Shown: positions 8,796-16,665, numbered from the stretch's first letter. The stretch is DNA of 64,000 nucleotides from Stenotrophomonas nitritireducens (GCF_001700965.1 NZ_CP016756.1:62001-126000), one strand, 5' to 3'. The notes: a model not told the origin generated them from the sequence alone. A program made the numbers and translations.

Positions 8796-9599
8796 ATGAA
8801 CAACCTGCATCGTCAACTGGCACCCATCTCTGCCGGTGCATGGGAGCAGATCGAGGAAGAAGCATCCAGGACGCTCAAGCGCTATCTGGCTTCGCGCAAG
8901 ATCATTGACGTCATCGGCCCCGCTGGATCCGATCTGGCGGCCGTGGGCACCGGCCACCTCCAAGCCCTAAAGTCCGAGCAAGACGGTTTGACGGTGAGCC
9001 AGCACAAAGTAAAGGCACTGGTGCGATTTCGTGCCCCCTTTAAGCTGTCCCGTGAGGCGATCGATTCGGTGGAGCGCGGCGCCAACGATCCGGATCTCCA
9101 GCCTCTCAAGGAGGCTGCCCGCTGTATCGCATTTGCCGAAGACAGGGCCATTATCGACGGCTACGCACTGGCCAACATCGACGGAATTCGCCCCAGCAGC
9201 AGCAATCGGGCCGTCGCCTTGCCTGGCGATGTCAAGGCCTATCCGGCCGCTGTGGAGCGAGCGGTCGCGACACTCAAAGATGCCGGCGTCAATGGACCCT
9301 ACAAGCTTGTGCTGGGCCGCAAGCCCTATGAGCAGCTTGGTGGCGCCCCAGCAGAGAGCTACCCCGTTCTCAAAGACATTCGCGGACTGATCGACGGGGA
9401 GATCATCTGGGCTCCGGCCATCGAAGGGGGACTCATGCTCACAGGGCGCGGCGGCGATTTCGAACTGCACGTAGGCGAGGATCTGTCCATCGGCTACATA
9501 GGACACACCCATGAGGATGTGGAGCTGTATTTCCAGGAGAGCTTCACCTTTCTCAACCTGACCACCGAAGCTTCGGTGGATCTTTCGTCAGACGCCTGA
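8796..9599 (+). CDS. Encapsulin shell protein (family 1, linocin-M18-like)
   Basis: HK97-fold protein that self-assembles into a hollow icosahedral nanocompartment around cargo. The 267-aa length and sequence fit family 1: N-terminal LHRQLAPISAGAWEQIEEEA helix region that holds the cargo peptide, ASRKIIDVIGPAG, the P-domain region with KLVLGRKPYEQLGG, and C-terminal DLSIGYIGH. It begins 4 nt after the peroxidase stop. Its AAGGAG ribosome-binding site lies inside the last codons of the cargo peptide. The peroxidase immediately upstream is the evident cargo. Confidence 0.95.
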   Translation: MNNLHRQLAPISAGAWEQIEEEASRTLKRYLASRKIIDVIGPAGSDLAAVGTGHLQALKSEQDGLTVSQHKVKALVRFRAPFKLSREAIDSVERGANDPDLQPLKEAARCIAFAEDRAIIDGYALANIDGIRPSSSNRAVALPGDVKAYPAAVERAVATLKDAGVNGPYKLVLGRKPYEQLGGAPAESYPVLKDIRGLIDGEIIWAPAIEGGLMLTGRGGDFELHVGEDLSIGYIGHTHEDVELYFQESFTFLNLTTEASVDLSSDA

Positions 9600-9623
9600 T
9601 CCCGTCCGACAGGAGCAATGCAC

Positions 9624-9824
9624 ATGCAACCGCAAGAATTCGACTTCTACATCAATCCCAGCCGCCCCACCCTGGGTCTCTATGTGCGCAAGGGTGCAGG
9701 TCTGCCTGATCTGGCGAACCCAAACCAATGGCAGTTGGAAGGACACGTCTGGCAGAACGAGATCCCACCGGACAAGCTCAAGGAGTTGGAAGCCAACGGC
9801 CATCTATTCCTGGAACTGGGCTAA
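9624..9824 (+). CDS. Small 66-aa protein following encapsulin
   Basis: Not recognised. The ATG at 9624 is favoured because AGGAG lies 8 nt upstream; the ATG at 9618 is only 2 nt from it. The protein is soluble-looking, acidic to neutral and rich in aromatic residues (FDFYINPSRPTLGLYVRKG, PNQWQLEGHVWQNE). It lies 24 nt downstream of the encapsulin gene on the same strand and before a hairpin, so it is the likely last gene of the nanocompartment operon. Shell accessory, cargo or unrelated roles are all open. Confidence 0.6.
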   Translation: MQPQEFDFYINPSRPTLGLYVRKGAGLPDLANPNQWQLEGHVWQNEIPPDKLKELEANGHLFLELG

Positions 9825-9967
9825 ACCCTGACCCACCCCCGGACTCCAAATCAGGCCGCTACTGCTACTGATAGCCGGGGGGACGTTGAAGCCGGCCAAC
9901 GTCGGTAGCGTCGGGCGGATGCTTGGAAGCATCACATCCGAGTTGGCTAGATGCACGCCAAGAAATG

Positions 9968-9990
9968 AAGGCCCGCATCTGGGGGCCTTT
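9968..9990 (+). terminator. Hairpin at end of the encapsulin operon
   Basis: AAGGCCC at 9968-9974 pairs with GGGCCTT at 9983-9989 across an 8-nt loop, followed by one further T. The position, about 145 nt after the last ORF, fits a factor-independent terminator with a short T tract. Confidence 0.5.
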
Positions 9991-10263
9991 GCTCGGGGCT
10001 TGCAGCGGATACTCGCCCTACCCTCGATAACGCGCCCTAATCGGAAGGTTGACAGTCTCTCCGGTGCATACAAGCAGTCGGCGGATCAGTCGACATGAGC
10101 TGACAGCAAGATTGCCGCGGCGAGACAATGAACTCATAAGCTGTTTCTGATTGTCTCCTCGCTTCCGCTTGCGGCCAACTCGGGCTCGTAAGCCGGCGAA
10201 CCTGCCGCCTCCCTGCGACAGAGTGCTAGTGATCATCTGTACTCATGAATTCATCCAGATGGA
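9991..10263. other. Non-coding stretch between the encapsulin operon and tniQ
   Basis: No convincing gene. It holds a perfect 8-bp inverted repeat, GAGACAAT at 10122-10129 and ATTGTCTC at 10150-10157. One end of the transposition module may lie here, but I could not define a terminal inverted repeat. Confidence 0.4.
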
Positions 10264-11115
10264 TCAGGATCGAACTCTGCCGCAACTCGCCAAGACAATC
10301 CCTGCAAACATCGCTCCTATCCGCCCATCTCCATAAGCGTTCCATCGCCGAGCCAGCCACATCCAGGCAGGGCCAGGCCATGAAGGGAGCGTTGGTGATG
10401 ACGGATCAGTTAAGGCCCTCCAAGCCCTAAATGCCCCCAGCAAAGCCGCCGCTCTGTCCATAGGACCAAGACTGCCAGTTCGTGCTGGTCCCAAGGGGCG
10501 ATACTGTCTTTGAGGATTGGGTAGCTTCCAGCCCGCGCCTTCGATCGACCAAGCAACCTCGGCGCTTGCGATGCTTCCGAATTGAGGACCCCAGTTGCGC
10601 CCAGCCGCCAGTACCAGATCCCGCCGGAGTCTCGCGTCCCATCGTTCTAAACAGCTGTGACGCCACATTTCGAGCCAACCCCAAAGTGCAAAGATCTCTT
10701 CGTTGGTGTCTACCGGCATAGCTCCCTCTGTGGGTTGATAGGTGAGCAAAAGACGGTGCTTGCAACAAGCGATGGCTCGAACGTCGAGCCAATCCACTAC
10801 GACCGGGTAGCGGTGACCGCCGGGAACTGCGATAGAACAAAGTGGGCATTTCATGCCACGCCATTCAGGTCCCACACGCCACGAGACGGGGATGCGATCT
10901 ACGCGACCTAGCTCGGGAGGAACAGCTCCCCAATTGGTTCCAGCTAGGCGACGCTCTGGTTCTTCAACTGAGAAGCGACACCACTGCCGCCAATCGGAAG
11001 ATCCAAGTTTCAGCATCTCGCGTGTAGCGTCCAGCCACGAGTAGATGCTCTCGTCTGGATAAGGGACGGCTGCAACGGGTAGGTCCTCAATTCTCAAGGC
11101 CCTTCTCCTCAACAC
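10264..11115 (-). CDS. tniQ: TniQ-family transposition protein
   Basis: Target-selection adaptor of Tn5053/Tn7-like transposons. The 283-aa protein begins with the family pattern PYPDESIYSWL (about residue 18). It has zinc-ligand pairs CPLC (about 88-91) and CCKH (about 117-120), and a Trp-rich C-terminal half. Its start lies inside the end of tniB (29-nt overlap), so the two are coupled. No resolvase (tniR) or tnsA follows. The module lies on the minus strand in the order tniA, tniB, tniQ. Confidence 0.8.
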   Translation of the reverse strand: MLRRRALRIEDLPVAAVPYPDESIYSWLDATREMLKLGSSDWRQWCRFSVEEPERRLAGTNWGAVPPELGRVDRIPVSWRVGPEWRGMKCPLCSIAVPGGHRYPVVVDWLDVRAIACCKHRLLLTYQPTEGAMPVDTNEEIFALWGWLEMWRHSCLERWDARLRRDLVLAAGRNWGPQFGSIASAEVAWSIEGAGWKLPNPQRQYRPLGPARTGSLGPMDRAAALLGAFRAWRALTDPSSPTLPSWPGPAWMWLARRWNAYGDGRIGAMFAGIVLASCGRVRS

Positions 11116-11938
11116 AAATTTCAGATTTCCAACATTCTTCTAGAAGTTCGATGGTCAAGCGCCCCTCCCCGCGCAAGTGTGCTAGTCGAGCTGCTCCAAG
11201 AATTACTTCCAAGAGCCGAAACGTGATGCAGCAGTCGTGTGTTGTTAGCCATCGCACTACAACTTTGCTGTCTAGATTTGATGGTTTCGGCAATCGCAGC
11301 TCGAGCTCGATACCTGCCAAGAACTGGCGAAAATCGTTTGACTCAGACCAGACTGGTAGTTCGACTTTCTTGAAACGTGATGCGAGTTGTTCGTCTGCCG
11401 CCAGTACATTGATCATATTTTTCGTCGTAGCAATGCAGACCGTAATTCCTAGATTGCAGATGGATTTTATGAGTGCCAAGGTGTACTGCTGGCCGGACCT
11501 TCCAGCATTGAGGATATGCCCTGCCTCATCAATAAGTAGCTGTTTAACGCCTGATGCCTGCAACACATCGGCAACTTGCTCATGGATATTCTGAGTCTTT
11601 CGGATAGGAAATCCAGGCAGACAGGCATTGACGATAGAACGGCACATCTTCATGCAACTTCCGTCATATGGCGCTTCAATAAGAATCGCCTCACGATACC
11701 GCGAGCCACTCGTTTCACGTTCAGCCGACACTTGAGACATATAGTGATTGAGCAATCTGCTCTTTCCGCTTCCTGCGGCAGCGGCGATGTGCAGACACAC
11801 AGGTCGGCTCCTCCGATACTCGCCAGCGCGTAGTTGACTCAACACTTTGAGAATACGAACAGAGTGAGAACTCAATACAAACGGTAGATCTCCTTCGAGA
11901 TTGGGAGTGGAGCTCCCGCATTCCTGAATAATTTTCAT
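11087..11938 (-). CDS. tniB: TniB-family AAA+ ATPase of a transposon
   Basis: ATP-dependent regulator that links target DNA to the transposase. Walker A is AAAGSGKSRLLNHY (about residue 53) and Walker B is QLLIDEAGHIL (about residue 136). A sensor-type segment VCIATTKNMINVL follows. The 283-aa length fits TniB/TnsC-like proteins. Its ATG overlaps the tniA stop codon as ATGA. Local base composition is lower in GC than the flanking genes, consistent with transfer. Confidence 0.85.
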   Translation of the reverse strand: MKIIQECGSSTPNLEGDLPFVLSSHSVRILKVLSQLRAGEYRRSRPVCLHIAAAAGSGKSRLLNHYMSQVSAERETSGSRYREAILIEAPYDGSCMKMCRSIVNACLPGFPIRKTQNIHEQVADVLQASGVKQLLIDEAGHILNAGRSGQQYTLALIKSICNLGITVCIATTKNMINVLAADEQLASRFKKVELPVWSESNDFRQFLAGIELELRLPKPSNLDSKVVVRWLTTHDCCITFRLLEVILGAARLAHLRGEGRLTIELLEECWKSEICVEEKGLEN

Positions 11939-13773
11939 TCGATCATCCCCTCCTTGTGCGGAAGGGGAACCGCTGGCATGGTGTAATCGACATCGCGCGC
12001 CGGCTCGCGCGGCTTTACCTCTGGGAGCCTTGCGACCTTGCGGCGCGCCTTCTTGGAGATCTTCGCCGCGTCAAACAATATCTCGCGCTGGCGCTCGACC
12101 GCATCAAGCAGTTCGCCCTCCGATGCCGCCTTCCGTCCCTGTTCTTTTAGATGGCTGCGGATGTCGCGCAGCTCCCAATAGGAAAAGGTCCCTCTGGAGC
12201 GATCCAGTAACGGGACATCAATGTAGTCACCAGCTGCGTACAAGAACACCTTGCTGAGATCACGCTGACTGAAGTGAACTATGTGGTCAAGACCATCATT
12301 AATGAACGGTGTTAATGCCGGATCCCAATAGCTCAAGGAATGTAACTGGATTCCTGTACGGCCTATCTTGCGCCCGGCGGCTGGCAGGAACCCGAGCGTG
12401 AAATCACGTGGGTCACCGATGAGAGGCGGAAACCGGGTGCTTCCTTCTTTGTCGGTCCACGACTGTTCCCACATCTGCAGGGGCGTCAGCCCACCAAGAC
12501 CGAAATGAGGAGAGTTGTGGTACACGCCTGCAATCTCGAGCGCAAGCCATTGCTCGAGCTCTGAGAAGCTGAGAATAGCCCGCTTTTCTGAGGGATAGTC
12601 TCCCCTTTGCTTTGAGTTAGAGAACGTCGTCCCTGGGAGCAAGTGCACCGCCCCCATCATGGTTCCGATGTACCGCTCGATGTACGCGCCATAGTGCGGC
12701 TTTCGCACCGGTCTTGGCCTCACTTCAATCCCGTATCGCTCGCATTGCGCGAGGAGGGACTTGGTCTTGAAGGTTTTCGCGTTATCCCATGCAATTCGTG
12801 ACATCTTTCCGAAGATTGGATACTTAGTCTTCTCTCCGAGACCAATGGATCTTAGCCACTTCTCCTTGGGAAGGCAGCTGTGCTCTAAGGTGAGCGCAAC
12901 AGAGGTTTGATCAGGAGGATCAAAGCTCATGTAGTAACCAACTACGCATCGCGTGAATACATCGATGGCGACCGTAATCCACGGTCGACCGATCACCTGC
13001 CTTGTCACTGGACTAACCACCATCAGATCGACAACTGCATGATCTATCTGGACTATCTCGAGCGGATATGTTGCATGCAAGTTCCGGATCGAAGGAGCCT
13101 GCTTCGCTAGCGCCTCGTGAGATCCCTTTCGCTTGATCGCCACATGCATGGGATCGCGAGCTTTTATGCGTGCGCTGACAGCTGCGTAGCTGGGCGCCGT
13201 GACATCTGCCTGATCGGCAAGCTGTTTACACCTGCGTACGACTGCAGAAACTGTGCTGCCTTCACGCACGAGGTAGACCTCATCTATGGCAGAAGCAATC
13301 AGACCTTCCACCAAAGGGGAGAGAAGCCGCGCCTTCGGTGGAGGACCTGGCAAGCTAGGTAACTGAGCTGCGGGAAGAGGGTTGGCGCGATAGATCCGCC
13401 ATCGACGCCTCACAGTTTTGCTGGAGACGCCAAACTCAATAGCGAGTTGGTCGCACGTCGGCTTCGGTAACCTCGCGCCGCACTTCCTAAGTGTTACAGC
13501 CAGTGCACTGGTCCATTTGCGGGCGGAGGCCTCCTGGTCAGGATTAGCGTGAGCGACGTGACGGATCCTGTCACTCGACGCGTGCTGGTTGTACGACGAA
13601 AGGTCCCCGACCGCCACCCACTGATAGTCGGACGTGCCCTCAGCCCGGATGTGGATCTTGTCAGGAGTAACGCAATTTAGAATTCGGGACAGCTTCCCAC
13701 CACACATAACCAACTCGCCCGGCTTAATGACCAGGTCTTTCATTGGGCGAGCTGCCCTCATTGTCGAACTCAT
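11935..13773 (-). CDS. tniA: TniA-family DDE transposase
   Basis: Mu/Tn7-TnsB-type integrase-fold transposase that cuts and joins element ends. It has an N-terminal DNA-binding part with a helix-turn-helix (KPTCDQLAIEFGVSSKTVRR). The catalytic core has VQIDHAVVDLMVV (first Asp), IAWDNAKTFKTKSL (second Asp) and AYIERYIGTMMG (Glu), then a Mu-type C-terminal barrel. I chose the ATG at 13773 (612 aa) because GAGGA lies 7 nt upstream; the longer frame to 13983 would run through the palindromes that look regulatory. There is no stop or frameshift, so the transposase appears intact. Confidence 0.88.
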   Translation of the reverse strand: MSSTMRAARPMKDLVIKPGELVMCGGKLSRILNCVTPDKIHIRAEGTSDYQWVAVGDLSSYNQHASSDRIRHVAHANPDQEASARKWTSALAVTLRKCGARLPKPTCDQLAIEFGVSSKTVRRRWRIYRANPLPAAQLPSLPGPPPKARLLSPLVEGLIASAIDEVYLVREGSTVSAVVRRCKQLADQADVTAPSYAAVSARIKARDPMHVAIKRKGSHEALAKQAPSIRNLHATYPLEIVQIDHAVVDLMVVSPVTRQVIGRPWITVAIDVFTRCVVGYYMSFDPPDQTSVALTLEHSCLPKEKWLRSIGLGEKTKYPIFGKMSRIAWDNAKTFKTKSLLAQCERYGIEVRPRPVRKPHYGAYIERYIGTMMGAVHLLPGTTFSNSKQRGDYPSEKRAILSFSELEQWLALEIAGVYHNSPHFGLGGLTPLQMWEQSWTDKEGSTRFPPLIGDPRDFTLGFLPAAGRKIGRTGIQLHSLSYWDPALTPFINDGLDHIVHFSQRDLSKVFLYAAGDYIDVPLLDRSRGTFSYWELRDIRSHLKEQGRKAASEGELLDAVERQREILFDAAKISKKARRKVARLPEVKPREPARDVDYTMPAVPLPHKEGMIE

Positions 13774-13850
13774 AAGTGGGTCCTCGGACCCGAGGCAACA
13801 GGCACCCGCCTCCTGTATTGACACAGAAAGAGAAGCGTGAAAGGCTAGCC

Positions 13851-13967
13851 CCAATCGGCGGAACATCCGGTTGTTTAGAAAGGTCAGGGCTGCCACCCTG
13901 GCCTTTCGTCGTTCTAGCCATAGACACCTGTGTCCATCAGGCCATAGTTTGTGTCTCCGCCGATTGG
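13851..13967. repeat. 12-bp perfect inverted repeat upstream of tniA
   Basis: CCAATCGGCGGA at 13851-13862 is repeated in inverse as TCCGCCGATTGG at 13956-13967. Between the arms lie a hairpin (13879-13906) and the 12-bp palindrome GACACCTGTGTC (13923-13934). The placement just in front of tniA suggests an operator or transposase-binding region. Confidence 0.6.
13879..13906. terminator. GC-rich stem-loop upstream of tniA
   Basis: An 11-bp stem with a single G-T pair: AAAGGTCAGGG against CCCTGGCCTTT, with a 6-nt loop. It could stop transcription entering the element from outside, or be part of the end structure. Confidence 0.45.
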
Positions 13968-14037
13968 ATGATTGCCACAGCACGCGGCATCAAATCATTA
14001 ACACGACAAGATTGCGCATGCAAATGCAACCCATTGA

Positions 14038-14056
14038 CCAAAAAAGGGTTTTTTGG
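14038..14056. repeat. A/T-rich perfect hairpin
   Basis: CCAAAAAA and TTTTTTGG form an 8-bp perfect stem around GGG. No gene ends directly before it on either strand; it lies between tniA and the HAD gene. It may be a terminator-like or structural element. Confidence 0.5.
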
Positions 14057-14419
14057 AAATTCTCCGCCCTAGTCAGGCGCCTGCAGCGACTTGATATTTG
14101 CGACGGCGAGTGCGAAATTCATGCCCATATCACTACAGCAGCGGCCCGACTCAAGCCGGTTACCGACGCGCTTTCGCGTTGAATCGCTCGTAGACATCTG
14201 TGTACGCCGATGTCCACGCGTAAATTGAGATTTCTACAACTCCATAGTGCAACACTGCTCCGAAGGCAGGCATTCGCTAAAGCGCGTAAATGTTCGCGCG
14301 AGCTCTACAGTTGAACAGTTGAAGTGCATCCACTGGAGCACATGGGGTCTCATAGGTATGTACATGCCTAGCAGTGGCGAACGAGCACTTGCTACCCATA
14401 GCGATAGGAGTGAACCGTC
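14057..14419. other. Non-coding gap before the HAD gene
   Basis: No convincing ORF. A segment at about 14192-14203 (AGACATCTGTGT) resembles the palindromic segment at 13922-13933 (AGACACCTGTGT), 11 of 12 positions, so transposase-binding repeats may extend across this gap. The HAD promoter presumably lies near 14320-14400. Confidence 0.4.
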
Positions 14420-15079
14420 ATGAAGCCGACAACCCCAAACGGCGTGAAGGCTGTCATTTTCGATGTGTTTGGAACGCTTATTGAGATTCCTAACCCTAAA
14501 CGTCCCTATCGACAGTTGCTTGAAATGGCCCGCAACGATGGGATTCAGCCGCCTGGAAACGTGCCGGCCGAAATGATGTCAAAGCGACTCACACTCCGTG
14601 AAGCTGCGCAGTTGTTGGGCGTTCAACTCTCGCGGGACATTCACCTAAGACTAGAGCGTGAACTGAAAGATGAGCTTGACAGCGTAAGGATGTTTCCAGA
14701 GGTCCCCGAAGTCTTAAGATTACTGCGCGAACGTGGCTACATCTTGGCGGTCTGCTCCAACCTTGCTGCTCCGTATGTTGAACCCGCAAACCATCTACTT
14801 GCTCCGTACATCGATGTCGCGATCTGGAGTTGCGATGTGGGTTGGGTGAAGCCTGAGCCTCAGATCTACCTTTCGGCTGTGCGAAAGGTTGGTTTACCAG
14901 CCTCTGAAGTACTCATGGTGGGTGACACCTATCGTACGGACGTCGCAGGTGCACAAGCGGCTGGCCTGCACGCGCGGCTGCTCGACCGGGTAGGTCGCGG
15001 CAGCAGCGCCGTCACTAGTTGGTCAACGCTCAATGCGCTGGTTTCTTCAGAACTGCCAAGCATCCGCAAGCGCAACTAA
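14420..15079 (+). CDS. HAD-superfamily hydrolase
   Basis: Haloacid-dehalogenase-like phosphatase of 219 aa; the substrate is not evident. Motif I is VIFDVFGTLIEIP with nucleophile Asp at about residue 15 (DVFGT instead of the usual DxDGT). Motif II is ILAVCSN, motif III the Lys of GWVKPEP, and motif IV VLMVGDTYRTD. A helical cap lies between motifs I and II. The position between tniA and the direct repeats makes it a possible cargo or passenger gene. The lower GC content compared with later genes suggests transfer. Confidence 0.85.
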   Translation: MKPTTPNGVKAVIFDVFGTLIEIPNPKRPYRQLLEMARNDGIQPPGNVPAEMMSKRLTLREAAQLLGVQLSRDIHLRLERELKDELDSVRMFPEVPEVLRLLRERGYILAVCSNLAAPYVEPANHLLAPYIDVAIWSCDVGWVKPEPQIYLSAVRKVGLPASEVLMVGDTYRTDVAGAQAAGLHARLLDRVGRGSSAVTSWSTLNALVSSELPSIRKRN

Positions 15080-15103
15080 GGTACTGAGGTCGCGCTGCGG
15101 TAT

Positions 15104-15257
15104 GGAATCTGTAGGTCATAGAACTCGAACTGAGTTCTCTACAACACACGAAATCCAAACGGTGTTTGCGTCTGAGAAAAGCAAGAGTGCGGTGCGGAAT
15201 GTGTAGGTCATTTTCATCCATCGACTCGCTTCGGAAAGTACGGAATATGTAGGCCAT
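15104..15257. repeat. Three spaced direct repeats, GGAATnTGTAGGYCAT
   Basis: Copies lie at 15104-15119 (GGAATCTGTAGGTCAT), 15196-15211 (GGAATGTGTAGGTCAT) and 15242-15257 (GGAATATGTAGGCCAT). The starts are 92 and 46 nt apart, a 2:1 ratio. Sequence before each copy is also similar (TGCGG or GTACGG). Spaced repeats of this kind are typical of transposase-binding sites near the end of Tn7-like or IS21-like elements, but no matching inverted set was found on the other side. Confidence 0.75.
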
Positions 15258-15480
15258 GTCTACTTTCCGCCCCATCGGCCTCTGCGACTTTGAATCGCGT
15301 CCATGAGCTTCTACTTCCCGTAGGATCGTGTCCTTGAGCCAAACTACTCGCTCGCGCAGGCGCCGATCATGCAGCTGAATCTATAAAGATCAATGACTTG
15401 CACAGGGACATTAAAAAGCTAAATCGACATCATCTCACCTACCATCCCGGCCTCCTAAGGATCAGGGGGGAAATTGAGGC
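15258..15480. other. Non-coding stretch after the direct repeats
   Basis: No supported gene. If the repeats mark an element end, the boundary with host DNA would fall in or near this stretch. Confidence 0.3.
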
Positions 15481-15741
15481 ATGAGTGACAGTTACAACAT
15501 CGACCGCAGGCCGCCTTGCTGGCCGACCGGCGAACAATGCCCGAACGCGTGTGCATCAGCGCACCACCGGCGCATCATCGAAAACCACGTCGAGCTCCAC
15601 GTCCCTTGGGCTGGTTGGCGACTGGCTGGGCGTAACCTGGCAGCGAACGAATCCCGTAACGTCGAATGCGTGACCTGCCCTGGAGCGCCGATGCCTCTGA
15701 CTTACGTGACGCAATACAAAAAAGGAACGCTGCGCGAATGA
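15481..15741 (+). CDS. Small phage-like protein, resembles the start of DUF3653-type proteins
   Basis: The 86-aa ORF opens with IDRRPPCWPTGEQCPNAC and has VPWAGWRLAGRNL at about residues 41-53. From memory this is the pattern of short xanthomonad phage-associated proteins (DUF3653 type). After GRNL the usual continuation (serine-proline-aspartate-glycine, then a C-terminal helix) is not seen, so the ORF may be frameshifted or truncated. A purine-rich stretch precedes the ATG. It is probably a remnant of a filamentous or temperate phage. Confidence 0.45.
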   Translation: MSDSYNIDRRPPCWPTGEQCPNACASAHHRRIIENHVELHVPWAGWRLAGRNLAANESRNVECVTCPGAPMPLTYVTQYKKGTLRE

Positions 15742-15951
15742 TCCCGACCCGTTCGGGTTCGAAGCTGGCACAGCAGAAGCACGCCGGGTAGAAATGGAAC
15801 GAGGAGCACTACGACCGGGACAGCCATTTCAAAGCGTGCTCATCGGCCGTTCGAAGCTATCAATCGTCTTTGAGGGACTGCGCGTGAACTGCTCGGCTAT
15901 CTGCTCTGGAATGTGCTGAAAAACAGGTGCGGCTTCGGCTCGATCAATAGA

Positions 15952-16665
15952 CTATGCGTCGATAGGCACTGGCTTTCGCTCGGCCCTACGTAGTCTTCGC
16001 ACCTTGGATAGCTTGTTGCCTACCACGGCCTTCAGCGCTTCCGCTGGCTCCGGAACCAATGAAGGTTGCATGTTCTGGATCTTAGCGTAGTTCTTGCGAG
16101 CGTTTGCGAGCTCGAAACCGTAGTCCAGGCCCCTTATCGCAAAGCCGCCAAGCAGACATCCGACCAACACCATCATCGCCAGCGAAACACCTGAAGCCGT
16201 ACCAAAAAGCTGGTAACTCAACCAGAGTAATAGCATCGCGGCTGGCGCCATTAGGAAGTAGAGCCCAAACGCAGCTACGACTCCGAGCTGCGCATGTCGC
16301 GCTTTTGCATAGCGCTTGTTTTTCCATCGGACCAAACCATCATCCAGCTGAAAGAACTGTACCGAGTGGCTCAAGGCCCACAGGGTGTCCGCCGCTTGGG
16401 ATTTGGAAGCTACGTTGATGACAATCTGCGCCGGTAGGAACTCGCGGCAGTAGTGTCGAATCAATACCTCGCACCAGAGAGGATCACGCTTTGCGCGCTC
16501 GAAGTCCCAAAGCTGCAGGAACTCCTGTCTGGCCTTTGCGCGGTCATTATTAAGGGAGTAAATGCCTTTGAAAAGCAAAAACAGCAACACGGCCAAGACA
16601 ACAATAATCTCCCCGGCCATTCGGTGGCCGAAGCTTCCTGCCAAATTGAGTACGAGCTCCTGCAT
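15952..16665 (-). CDS. Membrane protein of unknown function
   Basis: The 237-aa protein has an N-terminal membrane segment (MAGEIIVVLAVLLFLLFKGIYSL), a cytoplasmic middle region with WCEVLIRHYCREFLPAQIVINV, and two further hydrophobic segments (AAFGLYFLMAPAAMLLLWLS and SLAMMVLVGCLLGGFAI). A basic tail ends in RRLRRAERKPVP. No enzyme motif is visible. The GC content is lower than the typical host gene and it sits among mobile-element remnants. I do not recognise the family. Confidence 0.65.
   Translation of the reverse strand: MQELVLNLAGSFGHRMAGEIIVVLAVLLFLLFKGIYSLNNDRAKARQEFLQLWDFERAKRDPLWCEVLIRHYCREFLPAQIVINVASKSQAADTLWALSHSVQFFQLDDGLVRWKNKRYAKARHAQLGVVAAFGLYFLMAPAAMLLLWLSYQLFGTASGVSLAMMVLVGCLLGGFAIRGLDYGFELANARKNYAKIQNMQPSLVPEPAEALKAVVGNKLSKVRRLRRAERKPVPIDA

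Noticed and set aside
10122-10157. GAGACAAT/ATTGTCTC inverted repeat as a transposon end
   Set aside because: No matching inverted copy was found beyond tniA; TGTCTC at 13952 is in the wrong orientation for a terminal repeat.
15429-15450. A further copy of the 16-bp repeat in inverse orientation near 15434
   Set aside because: Only a loose match; several positions differ and spacing is off.
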